Below, in pieces: positions 12,905-24,413 of a stretch of 64,000 nucleotides of DNA. The first letter of the stretch is position 1, and the number at the start of each line of letters is the position of its first letter. The notes beneath the pieces were generated by a model. The model was not told the origin of the DNA. It worked only from the letters and a program-made list of their open reading frames with translations, and ran no database searches. The stretch covers positions 744,001-808,000 of the forward strand of contig JAESUZ010001271.1 in the NCBI GenBank assembly GCA_017311185.1. Reading direction: 5' to 3'. The position numbers and the translations under genes are program-made. The stretch comes from Proteles cristata cristata (taxonomy: Eukaryota > Chordata > Mammalia > Carnivora > Hyaenidae).

Positions 12905-14597
12905 AATAAGAAGAGCATGGCATTACCACATTGATCAAAGGAAAGAACCAATATCAATCCAGTGTCCTTGGATAAATAAGTATGGCCATACCCAGAGGGC
13001 TAGTAGACATGGCATGAAGCCTGCAGAGGAGATGGGTGATTGTGCTAGGAGCAGTATCCTTTCCAGATGCCTTCCTGGGGGTGGGGTGTCCCTCTCCAAC
13101 TGAAAGAGTAGCCTGCGGCTCTGGCTGGTCAGGCCTCTCCAACACTGGATTCTCGTGAGAGACCCTCAGAATTTTAGCATAAAGTGCCTTTTCTTTCATA
13201 GCTGCCACCCACTTTAGAGGAATTTTGCTGCATCAGAGAAATGTGGAAACTCCATTTTAATGCATTATTTAAAAATTTTTGGCAACTCCGAAAGCATCAT
13301 TTGCACCTGTGTGCTAATTTTGCCTGTTGCAAAGCATCATGGCCAAGCTGCAAGTGGGAGTCTGCTTTCTGCCAAGCTTGAGGTTAGGAGTAACTTGAGA
13401 GTATGTCCTAGCTTAGCCATTCAGAGAAGAAAAATGGAATAATATCGGAGTTACAGTAGTAAGTAAAACTGCTTTGGGTTTTAATGTCTTAGAGGAAGAA
13501 AAAACAGAATATAACAAAGTATTCAGTTTGGATGAAGGTAATGTTTGCTCCTTAATCTTTCATTCATAGTCTGTTAGTGAAAAGGAAGTAAATGAGATTC
13601 TTTTGTGTAACTTGGTAGTTTCTTTGTATTACCAAATAGTTGACGTTTGGATCCCCAGGTGTTTTACAAGTGTGTGTGGTAAGCATGCTCAAGAGAGCGA
13701 ACAGGGGTGGAGACTGTGTGTGGGGAGTGGTAAATTTCCCCTAAAACAGAGGAAAATGCCTACATCTTAAACTTCTCAATGAAACTGTATGAAAACAAAA
13801 ACAAAACAAACAAACAAACAAAACAAATAAAAGGTACATAGGGTAAATCACATCCTTGGATGCTAGACTAGAGGCAGCACTGTGGTCAGAACAGAATTGA
13901 GTGAGACCTCATTCACAAGCCCATACACATAGCTCTAGCCCAGGGTTGGCAATGAATCCTCAATAGCCCAGCCTTCAGCTTATATCTGATGATAGAGTTA
14001 AGTGACATCTGCTGCTTATAGGTGACTTTATGGAAACCCAATCTCATCAGATCCTGCAAAAAGAAATGCTGTGCTGACCATCAGGAGTTATCTACTCAAT
14101 AGGGTGCCCTCCTGGAACTGGGGCCAACTCTGGCGTGCAGAAACTCCATCAGCATGAATCCCAGAGCTTCTCTGTATATTCAGTTGATCTTACACCCTGC
14201 GAAGAGGATTGGAAGGGTCCTGTGGTTCATGATTTGGATTCAGAGAACACTGAATGGCACCACCAACCCTGGACAGTACCAGGGACCAGAGGACGCTTCA
14301 GGAAAGGCACTCCAAAACATGGAGGCCTCCTGGAAATAGGAATATGTAAACGTAGGCATATCCTACAGCCTACTATTTCAATGTATCTAATGCATCAGTT
14401 TTAATTTTTTAAGTTTCTAAGCTTTTATTTTTATAGTAATTCTTCTTTAAAAATGCTGCACCACTAAGAATTTAATGTTCATTGAAATATTTCTTTTAAA
14501 ATATCAAGAATTTTCTAAAAGGTTGATATAGTTTATCTGCAAAAACAACAGATATTCCTTGTCAATGGGATGAAAATTGATTTAGGCCTGAAACTAC
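12905..14597. other. Intergenic DNA of mixed composition, no gene recognised
   Basis: Two segments, about 12960-13250 and 13850-14340, have higher GC than their surroundings and may be old LTR or other repeat material that I cannot name. An A-rich (AAACA)n stretch lies at 13791-13832. The 89-residue frame at 14135-14404 has no recognisable domain and no splice context. Confidence 0.45.
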
Positions 14598-14612
14598 TCT
14601 TAACGCTGTTTC

Positions 14613-14800
14613 TTTTTTTAAAAAAAAAAACATTTATTTATTTTTGAGAGAGAGACACACATACACGCAGAATCTGAAGCAGGTTCCAGGCCCTGAGCTT
14701 TTAGTACAGAGCCCGATGTAGGGCTCAAACCCACCAAGGATGAGATAATGACTTCTGCCGAAGTCGGTAGCTTAACTGACTAAGCCATCCAAACTCCCCA
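14613..14800 (-). mobile_element. Carnivore tRNA-derived SINE
   Basis: Reverse copy: AACATTTATTTATTTTTGAG tail, AGTACAGAGCCCGATGTAGG and a decayed end GCCATCCAAACTCCCC. Target duplication TCTTAACGCTGTTTC at 14598-14612 and TCTTAATACTGTTTC at 14801-14815. Confidence 0.93.
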
Positions 14801-14939
14801 TCTTAATACTGTTTCAATGTTTCTCTCATTCCTGTTTAAATATTAATACTAAAATATGTATTATCTAATTTTATATGGATGGCTTAGCTGATCTGTAGTT
14901 GCTAATTAAAGTAATTTTATGCTTAATGGACAGTGTTTG

Positions 14940-15200
14940 CTTATAGTAGATGCCTTACCTCATTAAACCTTTAGAATAACTTGCATTTTTATAAACGTTC
15001 ACTGTGATCATGCCCATGATCTTATTTCCTCCTCACAATTCATATATGCATATGAGTAGCTGCTGCCTTTGACAGATGAGGAAACTAAGGAGAGTGACTT
15101 AAGGATGTCTCGGTTAATATATTTGCTATCTCAGCCATGAACAGCTGAGATAGCTAGGCTTTCTGGACTCCTCAGCTGATGCTCTAGTGCTTGTGAGAAC
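14940..15200 (-). mobile_element. MIR SINE, reverse
   Basis: Contains CTTATTTCCTCCTCACAATT, GACAGATGAGGAAACTAAGG and GACTTAAGGATGTCTC, in the order expected for MIR read backwards. A perfect 11-bp inverted repeat (15125-15135 with 15144-15154) lies inside. Confidence 0.65.
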
Positions 15201-17356
15201 TATCATGTGCTTTCCCCAGGCACATCTGTCATGATTAAGTTAGTATTTATTCTGAATCTTCTTCTGCTATTCTGTATGTCAAAAAAGATAACATGTCATT
15301 TTTCTTTCTTGATGCCTCTATTGCTTCATGGGAATATAGTTTTAATATTCAACAGTGAATATTAAATACATCTATTAAACATGATATATGACAAGAAATC
15401 TATATCCTGCATTCAGAATTTTACTGTTACCCAACATTCTGTTAAGCATGTCAATGCAGTGAACACAGTGGAACCTTTTAAACTACCTAAATATGCCAGC
15501 TTCTCAGGACTGCGGGCAGGAAGATCCTGCTGCACAGCAGATGTGATGCCCCCTGTCCCTTTTTTCAATTTGGAATAAATCAGAAAGTATTAGTGTCCTT
15601 CTATGGTCAGTAACCAATGAGCCGAACTCTGCTCCACATTTTCAAAGAAGTGATGTTGTCACAGCCTGCCCTCAGGGTCCCAGCAGGGCTTAGTGGGACC
15701 CTAGGAAGCTTACAGGTTCATTATGATCTCTTAGGCGTGCAGGGCAACTTTATACATTTAGGGGTGGTAGAGCCAAGTGAGAGTTCTGGAGTTGACAAAA
15801 AATGAGCAGACTCTTATTTACAAATTGTGGGTTTGGGTCAGTCTATGTGTTTAACATTCATTTGTACTATCATCAAAATGTATTTTTTCCCCAAAATGAA
15901 TTTCCCAAAAGAAAACCATCTCACATTCTTCTTGAAATGACTGGAGACCTTCCTTGGCTTCTTTGGGATTATTCTTTACTAGCAAAATATCCAAGGTCCT
16001 AACAATGACTTTATGATCACCCACATTCATCTGCAGAGGTTGGGGCACAAGTTTAATGACTTCTGGGAACTGAAGCTCAACATTCTACACTATTCCTTTC
16101 CAGTTCTTTTTTCCCCTCTCATTTTTGATGAAAAAAATTCAATTTTGAAAACTTTATTTTTAACAATATCTAATGTATGTAGAAGAGACATGGCAGGATG
16201 ACAGGCAATGGCATACATTAGAAAAAAGAGATGAAAGACTTTCCTTTTTTTAAAAAATCCTGTTAATACCCTTCAGAAAATGGTGCTACTTGCCAAAATC
16301 CTCTGCAGAAGATATTCTTGATAAAAGTGGTGCAGCCCCAATATGTCTATTGGCTCTGTTCCTTACTTCTACCTCAGGATCACTACAAACAGTTGTTATA
16401 TCTGAATTTATTAAAGTGTCAAAGAAATGGAGAAAGAATTGTAAATGAGTGTGTTAGATATGGGTTTCTCATGGTCCAACAGGGATGCACTCAAGGATTT
16501 CCACATTTCACTTCCCAACCTCATTTTATCCCTAGATTTCTAAGAGTTTCGCCTTGGCAATCTCACCAACTAGTGTTAGAAACTCTATACCTCATCCACA
16601 AGGGTTAATTTCACTCCAGAATCTATTTATTTTCCTCAAAGAAGTCTATTCTTCTAATTATGAACTAGAATAATCCCATGCTGGCTCAAGAAGGACAGTT
16701 CAGACTCATGTGCATTTCAGATCTCAGAAAGGTCTAGAGTGCATGTGACCTTTCCAACCTTCTAACTGATATGACTTGTAGGTGGGGATCCTTATTTTTA
16801 ATGCTCAGTGAGTAGTTGTTGAATCATAAACAGAAACAGACACACACATACATGCATGCACGCACATGCGGACGCGCGCGCACACACACACACACAGACA
16901 CTCCAGAGCAAATAATGTTCAGAGACAGGAAGGACTAAACCCATAAGAGAGAAATTTCCTTCTGTATAATTTTCAAGGCTACCATTATCCATAACTTTGC
17001 CTAGTATTAATTCTTTTCATTTCTCCATTTCCAGATGTTGTCTCCTGAAACTACTACTTACAAGTAAATAACAAATTCATATGTCAAATTCAGATGGCTG
17101 CTTCCTGTATATGACCAAACCAAAACATGAGCATAAATGCTCTTAAATAATGGATCATTCTCTGGTTGTAGGGGTGCAGATGGCAGTGAAGAGACAAGAA
17201 GCAGGGAAAGAGATTTCATTTCTTCTAGTTAAAAACTATAGCAGTGAGTTGCTTTGGCTAATGTACATAGGGGAATAATATCTGAAGTAATAGTTAAATA
17301 AGATTTGTTTTTTTAGGAATATTAAAAGATAAAGATTTATTGTGTGGTTATCAGTA
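15201..17356. other. Intergenic DNA, no gene seen
   Basis: Unique AT-rich sequence. An alternating purine-pyrimidine tract sits at 16839-16896 (listed separately). The frame at 16318-16608 shows no known domain. Confidence 0.55.
16839..16896. repeat. Alternating CA/CG tract
   Basis: CACACACATACATGCATGCA is followed by CGCACATGCGG, ACGCGCGCG and (CA)n. Purine and pyrimidine alternate almost throughout, with a CGCGCGCG core at about 16873-16880. Confidence 0.9.
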
Positions 17357-17670
17357 CAGTTGATACTTGAACAACATGAGAGTTAGGGGTGCTGACCCTC
17401 CATGTGGGGGAAAAGCCATGTAGAACTTTTAACTGCAAAAACTTAATTGCTGATAGTCCACTGTTAACTAGAAACCTTATCAATAACATACATAGTCAAT
17501 TATCACATATATGTATATGTATTCTTACCATTAAGTAAGCTAGAAATAAATAAAAAGGTTAGGAAAATCACAAGGAAGAAAGTATATTTATAGTACTGTA
17601 CTTATACCAAAAAATTTCAAATATAATTGGACATGTGCAGTTCAAACCCATGTTGTTGAAAAGGTAACTG
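17357..17670. mobile_element. Tigger-like DNA transposon fossil with terminal inverted repeats
   Basis: The left end is CAGTTGATACTTGAACAACA preceded by TA. The right end, read in reverse, is CAGTTACCTTTTCAACAACA. The first five and last nine positions of the 22-bp ends agree exactly. Inside are TGAGAGTTAGGGGTGCTGAC, CAGTTCAAACCCATGTTG and a degenerate AT-rich middle. No transposase frame remains, so it is non-autonomous. Assignment to the TcMar-Tigger group is from memory. Confidence 0.75.
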
Positions 17671-17700
17671 TGTAAAATAACCTGTAAATATGCTGAATTT

Positions 17701-17923
17701 ATTTAAAAAAATTTTCTTAACATTGTTATTTGTCATTGAGAGAGAGAGAGAGACAGAGCATGAGCATGGGAGGGGCAGAGAGGGGGAGACACAGATTCTG
17801 AAGGAGGCTCCAGGCTCTGAGCTGTCAGCATAGAGCCTGACGTGGGGCTTGAACCCACGAACCATGAGATCATGACCTGAGCCAAAGTTGGACGCTTAGC
17901 TGACTAAGCCATCCAGGCACCCC
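17701..17923 (-). mobile_element. Carnivore tRNA-derived SINE
   Basis: Reverse copy with GAGCTGTCAGCATAGAGCCT, GAACCCACGAACCATGAG and the end GCCATCCAGGCACCC. Target duplication TAAATATGCTGAATTT at 17685-17700 and TAAACATGCTGAATCT at 17924-17939. Confidence 0.94.
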
Positions 17924-17939
17924 TAAACATGCTGAATCT

Positions 17940-19034
17940 AAACTGTGCAACTCTTTAAAAAATGTAGGAAAGGGGTAGAACCAATTACTTGTATTTTATT
18001 AAAGGATAAAATTTTATTTAATGATATATTACAATGTAATTCTTATAATAACAATAAAGAAGTACTATGTTGTTTCAGACAGCAATGACTCACAGAATCT
18101 GCTATACTGAAGAGTATTTTCTGGGTTTGTTTTATTTTTTTTTGTATGAACTTTTCTTTTCTGGAAATATTACTGTTTATTTAACTTTTGCCATGCAAAA
18201 ACATGGAACAGACTATGAACATTGACTAGGCAAATACACATTACCTAGCCAGGGCAAATAATAAAAAATAAAAAGGTATAATTATAGCTCTAGAGTATGT
18301 CTATTTTTCCCCTTGAAAGTAACACAAATCTCAGAAATTAGGGCCAAATGAAAGCTAAGTTTGTATTTGGCCAGGGAGATACGAAGTTCCTTTGATATTC
18401 GGTCACCAATTAAACCTTTTCGTAAAATGTAACATAAAATATTAGTTGAAATCTTCACCTTAACTCTTTTATTCTGGGTAAAAGTCAAATATAAAGTTTG
18501 ATTTTTTTACTAAGCTATTGATTTTAGAAATTTATATTTCTGTCACTCTTTCAGTGTTTGGGTTAACTATGGGCATATTTTATCATTTATTTTGTTGCAT
18601 TAATGTATTTTTGTGTGGAAAAACTCTTGCCCTTTCACTGATATATATCATGACCACCTATTAATTTGAATGCCTTTCACATAAACTCTCAAATTTTAAC
18701 TCTCTGGCCTGGTTTACATATTCTAAGTTTACATATTCCAAGCAGATGCTCTCTTAAATGGTTTGATCTTATTTATGCGATGGAATGCTTTGGGTTTCTG
18801 GTAGACAATAAATCTCTCACAGATATATCTTGTAAAAATAAATAACAGACTAAATTCAAATATCTATCCAAGCCTACTCCCCGTGCAATTCATCAATGTA
18901 GCCAATTAATGCATATTAAGCACTTAAAAAGTATATGGCATAGAGTCCGAGCTCAAGAACTGCTTGCCTCAAGGACTTGTGATATCTGCCCACTCCCACC
19001 CCATACTTGTAAAGTGATAACTTTGAACAATTGT
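17940..19034. other. Intergenic DNA, no gene seen
   Basis: AT-rich; no exon or named repeat was recognised. Confidence 0.6.
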
Positions 19035-19145
19035 AATGGTTTTCAACTTAAGTATTATCTGGGAGCTTCAAAAAGCCTCTATGCTTAGGCTCCACCTCCA
19101 ACCAATGAAACCAGAAATTTTGGGGGTGCAATGTGGGCAGCATTT
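19035..19145 (+). mobile_element. MER5-type hAT fragment
   Basis: AATGGTTTTCAACTTAAGTA, then TATCTGGGAGCTTCAAAAAG, TGCTTAGGCTCCACCTCCAA, CCAATGAAACCAGAAATT and TTGGGGGTGC follow the MER5 order. The right end is lost. Confidence 0.7.
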
Positions 19146-19149
19146 CTTT

Positions 19150-20090
19150 TCTAACATTTTATTTGGGAAAAACTGTCAGGCCTACAGAATATCCACCAGA
19201 ATAGTAAATCAAGATCCATATACTCTTACAAATTTGTTTTAGCTCTCTGTTTATGTATTAATATTTTTTATTCTTGAAACACTGGAGTCACTTATTCTGA
19301 AATAATAAAATTTTACTTCCAAATATTTCTGCATGTAACCTGAAGAACAAGGACATTTGTCTTTGTATTTTTTTAAAGGTATTTATTTATTTTGAGAGAG
19401 AGGAGAGCTCAAATTGGGGAGGGAGAGAGAGGGGGAGAGAGAGAACCCTCTCTGCTGCATCAGTGCAGAGCCTGATGTGGGGCTCTGTATCACAACTGTT
19501 GAGATCATGACCTGAGCTGAAATCAAGGGTCAGACCCTTAACCAACTGAGCCACCCAGGTGCCCCAACAAGGACATTATTCTATACAAGCACAACATAAT
19601 GATCTCATTCAGGATATTAAATAATGATAATTCATTATTTAACATATAGTCCATATTCAAAATTCTCCGCTTACACCAATCAGATCCCAATAGCTTTTTT
19701 TTTCTTTTTAAATCAAGATCCAGTCAAAGATTTCACATTATATTAATTTGCCTTGCTTTTGTCTCTATTAAGCTAGAACAGTTCTCCAGTCTGTCATTGA
19801 CCTTCATGAAATTTGGTTTATCCTTCAACTTGAACTTGTATGTTTCTTCTTCATGATTATATTAGATTAAACCTTTTTTGGCAGGAAGACTATCTGAGGG
19901 CAAACAATGTTACTTGTCCCATTATTGGTGATATTACCTCTGATCACTTGGTTGAGGGATTTTATAATAAAAATGTACCCTTTTTGTGATTGATAATTCA
20001 ATGATACTTCAGGAAATGCTGAGGTAAAGGGAGAATATTGAATAACTAGGTAGGAGTGGAACTGCTTTACTTAAGAGACAGGCAGGACCC
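19150..20090 (-). mobile_element. Old L1M 3' region, reverse
   Basis: Contains CATATAGTCCATATTCAAAA, CAAGATCCAGTCAAAGATTT, ATTAATTTGCCTTGCTTTTG, CTAGAACAGTTCTCCAGTCT and ATTACCTCTGATCACTTGGT. This order matches the reversed 3' UTR of mammalian L1M elements. It is split by the SINE at 19358-19565. Confidence 0.65.
19358..19565 (-). mobile_element. Carnivore tRNA-derived SINE, older type
   Basis: Reverse copy with a TGTGGGGCTCTGTATCACAA body, CAACTGAGCCACCCAGGTGC end and a shorter middle than most copies here. Target duplication AACAAGGACATT at 19346-19357 and 19566-19577. Confidence 0.92.
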
Positions 20091-20107
20091 TCAAGAGTGG
20101 AGACTGC

Positions 20108-20328
20108 GGGGCACCTGGGTGTCTCAGTCAGTTGAGCGTCCAACTTTGACTCAGGTCATGATCTCACTGCTTGTGGGTTTGAGCCCCACATCGAGATCCG
20201 GGGCTCTGTGCTGACAGCTCAGAGCCTGAAGCCTGCTTCGGATTCTGTGTTTCCCCTTTTCTCTTCCCCTCCCATACTCATGCTCTGTCTCTCTCTCTTT
20301 CTCAATAATAAATAAATGTTAAAAATAA
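20108..20328 (+). mobile_element. Carnivore tRNA-derived SINE
   Basis: Head GGGCACCTGGGTGTCTCAGT, body GAGCCCCACATCGAGATCC with a small insertion before GGGGCTCTGTGCTGACAG, and tail AATAATAAATAAATGTTAAA. Target duplication AAGAGTGGAGACTGC at 20093-20107 and AAGAATGGAGACTGC at 20329-20343. Confidence 0.95.
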
Positions 20329-20639
20329 AAGAATGGAGACTGCAAATCATAAAGGTAGATGACCTTTTTCCCCTCATGGTTTAAGTTTCTCCTCATCTCA
20401 CCTCAGTTTTTGTCTCTTCTTCATATCTCACTTTTTGGTGTCCTGGAAAAAAATTTCTAAGATAATCTATGCTAGAAAAAGTACTTTTCAAACTTTTTGC
20501 ATTAAAATTCATGAGAATACAAAATTACTCTGGCATTTATATTATTTTTAAAAATAGAAACCTGATCATGTGCCTATCTGATATAGTGGTCCTCCATCAT
20601 CTTTAAGATACAGGAACAACTCTTTTGGTGTGGGTAGTA

Positions 20640-21045
20640 GTTCTGTACTTGACTCTTGCCTTAGTTTCCAGCCCCTATTATACTGCAATGGAGACTCCCA
20701 TCATTTGGGAATATCTCCTGTTGTAGATACCTCTCTGGTTTGACAGACTGTTGTCTTCACCTGCAATGATGTGACTTCACTTGCTTGCCTGATGAACTTC
20801 TACCTGGCCTCCTAAATGATGCTCTTGCATTAACCTCCTCTTATTTATGTGATACATCCTTCACCAGGCAAGCTGATTAAATGTCCTTCTATTAGGGCAT
20901 TCACACTAGGTTTATTTTTTTTCCCCATGGTGTTGTGAGCTCGTTGAGGGAACACATGTTATTAATAATTTTATTTCTCTAGTTTTGAGCTCAATGCTTT
21001 ACTTACTTATACAGCCCTCCATAAATATCTGATGAATGAAAGCTA
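20640..21045 (+). mobile_element. L2 LINE 3' fragment (probable)
   Basis: TTGTGAGCTCGTTGAGGGAA, then ATTTCTCTAGTTTTGAGCTC and CCATAAATATCTGATGAATG match the style and order of the L2 3' end. Upstream portions are weaker. Confidence 0.55.
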
Positions 21046-21274
21046 TTAAACTGAATTATTGATTCAATAGTGCTAAGAACCTAGGTTTCAATAATGAGTT
21101 AGATTAACATTTCAGTTCTGTAAAATAATGTTTGCCAAGCTTCAGTCCTGGTTTTGGCCATATCTCATATCACATATGATTTTAATATATTTATTTATAA
21201 TTACTTTTCAAAACTGAAATGCTGGTTTCTTAATCCTACCCAAAGCAATGTTAGCTATGACAGTTATGGCTTTG

Positions 21275-21482
21275 TTTTTTTTTTTTAATTTTATATTTGA
21301 GAGAAAGAGAAGAGAAAGAGAGTGAGCAGGGGAGGGGCTGAGAGATGGAGACAGAATCTGAAGCAGGCTCCAGGCTCTGAACTGTTAGCAGAGAGCTCGA
21401 CATGGAGCTCAAACCATGGCCAGTGAGATCGTGACCTGAGCCAAAATCGGACACTTCACCAACTGAGCCACCCAGGCGCCCC
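21275..21482 (-). mobile_element. Carnivore tRNA-derived SINE
   Basis: Reverse copy ending CCACCCAGGCGCCCC. Target duplication ATGACAGTTATGGCTTTG at 21257-21274 and ATGACAGTCATGGTTTTG at 21483-21500 (16 of 18). Confidence 0.95.
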
Positions 21483-21500
21483 ATGACAGTCATGGTTTTG

Positions 21501-22507
21501 ATGTTAAGAGTTTATTTTTTCTAACGTACATCAATATATATTCAAATCATGTCAAGAGTTTTAAGCAGCCTCCCTCTGTAGCACCTGAAATCAACTTTTT
21601 GGTCTTCACCAGTACACATCTTATTCTTTTGGAAAATTTCTCCATTATCAAGCATAGGCAATTCTTACAAACACACAGCCAATGCACATTTTCTAGGTAT
21701 GAAGTAGATTTTATGACACTTGAGTTTAGAAAACCAACAAAAATTTATAGGCCAAACAAGTCTCCTATTCTTGATACTTAGAGTTGGATTCAAGAGATAT
21801 ATTGCCTAACCAACATTTTTACTGGGCCATCACATTTTTATTAGCCTCATCCACTCTTTGTAATATCAACACGGTTGCTCTACTAGCAAGACAAATCATC
21901 CAGATCTTGCCAGATCAGTCAGTCAAATCATTCAATAAAGTCAAGCCCATACACTTACATACACATGTATATGTTAGGTGACGTGCAGAATACTTAAAGG
22001 CATAAATTCAACCCTTGTCTTTGAGGAACGTGGAGCTTAATTGGATATATTGGTTACATTAAAGATACTTAATCAAATGATTACATATTAAATGTAGCAT
22101 TTAAGAATGTAGGATTTTATAATAGAGTACATAACTATTTTCAACTAGTAAATCAAGAAAACCTTCTTGATGGAGTTGATATTATAGCTGAAAATTAAAG
22201 GATAGTAAGATTTAGATAGGCATCCTGAGATGAAATACAACAATAAAAAAAAAAACAAAATGTGTCCAGCAGAAGGTGAATAGATTCAATCAAATGATTC
22301 ATTCATTTTTTTCAATCATTTGATTATGTATTAAACAATGAGATATTGAGCACCTGGTGTGTGCCAGATGTTCAAACTGACTCTGAGATAAAATGGTACA
22401 TAAAATGGGCATAGTCTCTGCCATCATGGATTTGCAATATGGCATAGGAAAGGAAAAGGAGGTTGGAGCTTGAACACAGGAACCTTCTGTTTTTATTGTG
22501 GGAACAA
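21501..22507. other. Intergenic DNA, no gene seen
   Basis: AT-rich. An inverted repeat, AATCAAATGATT (22288-22299) with AATCATTTGATT (22314-22325), could form a 12-bp stem. Confidence 0.55.
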
Positions 22508-22529
22508 CTGGAAACAACAGGAGGATTTT

Positions 22530-22741
22530 TAAAAATGTTTATTTGTTTATTTTGAAAGAGACAGAGAGCATGAGCAGAGGTGGGACAGTGAGAGAGAGAG
22601 AAAAGGGGAGAGAGAATCCCAAGCAGTCTCCATGCTGTCAGCCCAGAGATCGATGTGGGGCTTGATCCCATGAACCAGGAGATCATGATCTGTGCCATGA
22701 TCAAGAGTCAGATGCTTAACTGACTAAGCCACCCAGAGATC
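22530..22741 (-). mobile_element. Carnivore tRNA-derived SINE
   Basis: Reverse copy with a TGTTTATTTGTTTATTTTGA tail and TGCTTAACTGACTAAGCC. The flanking target duplication is long: CTGGAAACAACAGGAGGATT at 22508-22527 against CTGGAAACAACAGGAGAATT at 22742-22761. Confidence 0.95.
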
Positions 22742-22763
22742 CTGGAAACAACAGGAGAATTTT

Positions 22764-23481
22764 AAACCAGATGATGATGTGATCAGATGTGTGTTCGGAA
22801 AAATAATCCTGGCTGTAGTATGGAGAGTGGTAGATTGGTTGGTGATGACAGTGGATGCAGTTTTTGGAGACTAGTATAAAATAAATAAAGAGATGATGGT
22901 ATTCTAGACCAAGACCATTGGTTTTGGAGCTAGAAGGATATAGAAAAAGTAGCATATTTAGGAAGTAAGACCAGTATGACTTGTTGATGACCAGGATACA
23001 CAGGATTGCCAAGAATAAGTGTCAAGGATGGCTGCCGGTTTTCTGACCTCCCCAACCAAATGGATGCTAGGACTGTTCACTAAGCAGAATGGAAAAAAAA
23101 TTAGGAAAAGATTATGAGTTCAATCTATCCAAGTCCCATCTAAGTTCTCTTTGAGACATCCAGAAGATGACTTTAAATAGATGTCTATAATTACAGGTGT
23201 GAAACTTCAAGGAGATATAAATATGTGAGTTATCTAATGTGTCATTTTGGGTCCTCTCAGAGTCTGATGCCGATTTGGAGTTAGAAGTATACAAAGTCTA
23301 TCAACCAGAAATGCAGAGGGTTGATAGTGCCTATCAAAGGTAAAGAAGTGAAAAAAATGATTGGTCAGGGGAATGTGTGACCTGACACCTGACAGGAAAG
23401 AGGCAAGATTGGGCAGTGAGAGAGTAAACTGTGATGCACATATGACAAGGCCCTGATCAAATCAATGGTGAGCCCCAGATC
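22764..23481. other. Intergenic DNA, no gene seen
   Basis: Unique, moderately AT-rich. No exon or named repeat was recognised. Confidence 0.55.
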
Positions 23482-23498
23482 AAAGATTGCCTCTTCAG

Positions 23499-23731
23499 GG
23501 GCACCTGGGTGGCTCAGTCGATTAAGCATCCAACTTCAGCTCAGGTCATGATCTCACAGTTCATGGGTTCGAGCCCCGTGTTGGGCTCTATACTGACAGC
23601 TCAGAGCCTGGAGCCTGTTTCAGATCCTGGGCTCCCTCTCTCTCTGACCCTCCCCTGCTCACACACACACACACAGACACACACACTCTCTCTCTCTTTC
23701 AGAAATAAAAAAAAAAACATTAAAAAAAAAA
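23499..23731 (+). mobile_element. Carnivore tRNA-derived SINE
   Basis: Head GGCACCTGGGTGGCTCAGTC, body GAGCCCCGTGTTGGGCTCTA. The CT block carries a (CA)n expansion at 23661-23686. Long A tail. Perfect 17-bp target duplication AAAGATTGCCTCTTCAG at 23482-23498 and 23732-23748. Confidence 0.97.
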
Positions 23732-23748
23732 AAAGATTGCCTCTTCAG

Positions 23749-24359
23749 AGTCTCTCATGGTGCAGAAGGGGGCAGACCCTAGGATACCTACTATGCTCAG
23801 TCACTGGCTGGGTGCTTCCCAGGAAAAGCATTGCCTTGGCTGAAATACTGTGGTGAGTTTGGAAAGAATATAGCTGACAGCAGTCACATAATTGCCCTCC
23901 TCACTGGTGAATGACAAATTCTTTCTCAAAGGGAGAGATCTGAGTGGCACACCTCCCTGGTTGTCACATCGAGCATAGATGCTAGCTAAAGACATGCATG
24001 TGGAGGAGATACCCAAGCAGACAAATTAACCAAGAAGACGTTGGAAAAGGATTTATTAAAGAATAATATAGGTGAAAAGCAGAAAGATTAGGTAAAAACC
24101 ATGTTCTGAAGTGTTTTCATGCCAAATAAGAGGTTTGATTGGTGAATGTATATATTTATGTATTTTTTAAATAGTTCAAGATTAAGTCTCTTTATACAAA
24201 TACGTCTGTATAATAATAATATTCAAAATATCAATAAAACAAGACAAAGAATGAAACTAAAGAGAAAATGATGTAGCAAGATTAAACTGTTTCAAAAATC
24301 ATGTCCTAAAGTTATGTACACTGAATAGAAGTATGTGCAAACATGCCTCCGATAACTAA
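23749..24359. other. Intergenic DNA left of a truncated L1
   Basis: No gene or named repeat seen. This is where the missing 3' part of the neighbouring L1 would be expected, but no such sequence was found. Confidence 0.5.
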
Positions 24360-24367
24360 CATTCCAC

Positions 24368-24413
24368 TGTGTGTGTGTGCATGTGTGTGTGTGTGTGTGT
24401 GTGTACACACACA
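24368..24413. repeat. (GT)n microsatellite
   Basis: GTGTGTGTGTGC, then ATGTGTG repeats, then TACACACACA. Sits at the truncated edge of the L1, where carnivore ORF2 copies often have a short AT/TG run. Confidence 0.92.

Noticed and set aside
14135..14404. Possible processed pseudogene or exon (89 codons)
   Set aside because: No protein family recognised, no poly-A tail or target duplication, and no convincing splice sites. The slightly higher GC suggests an unnamed old repeat instead.
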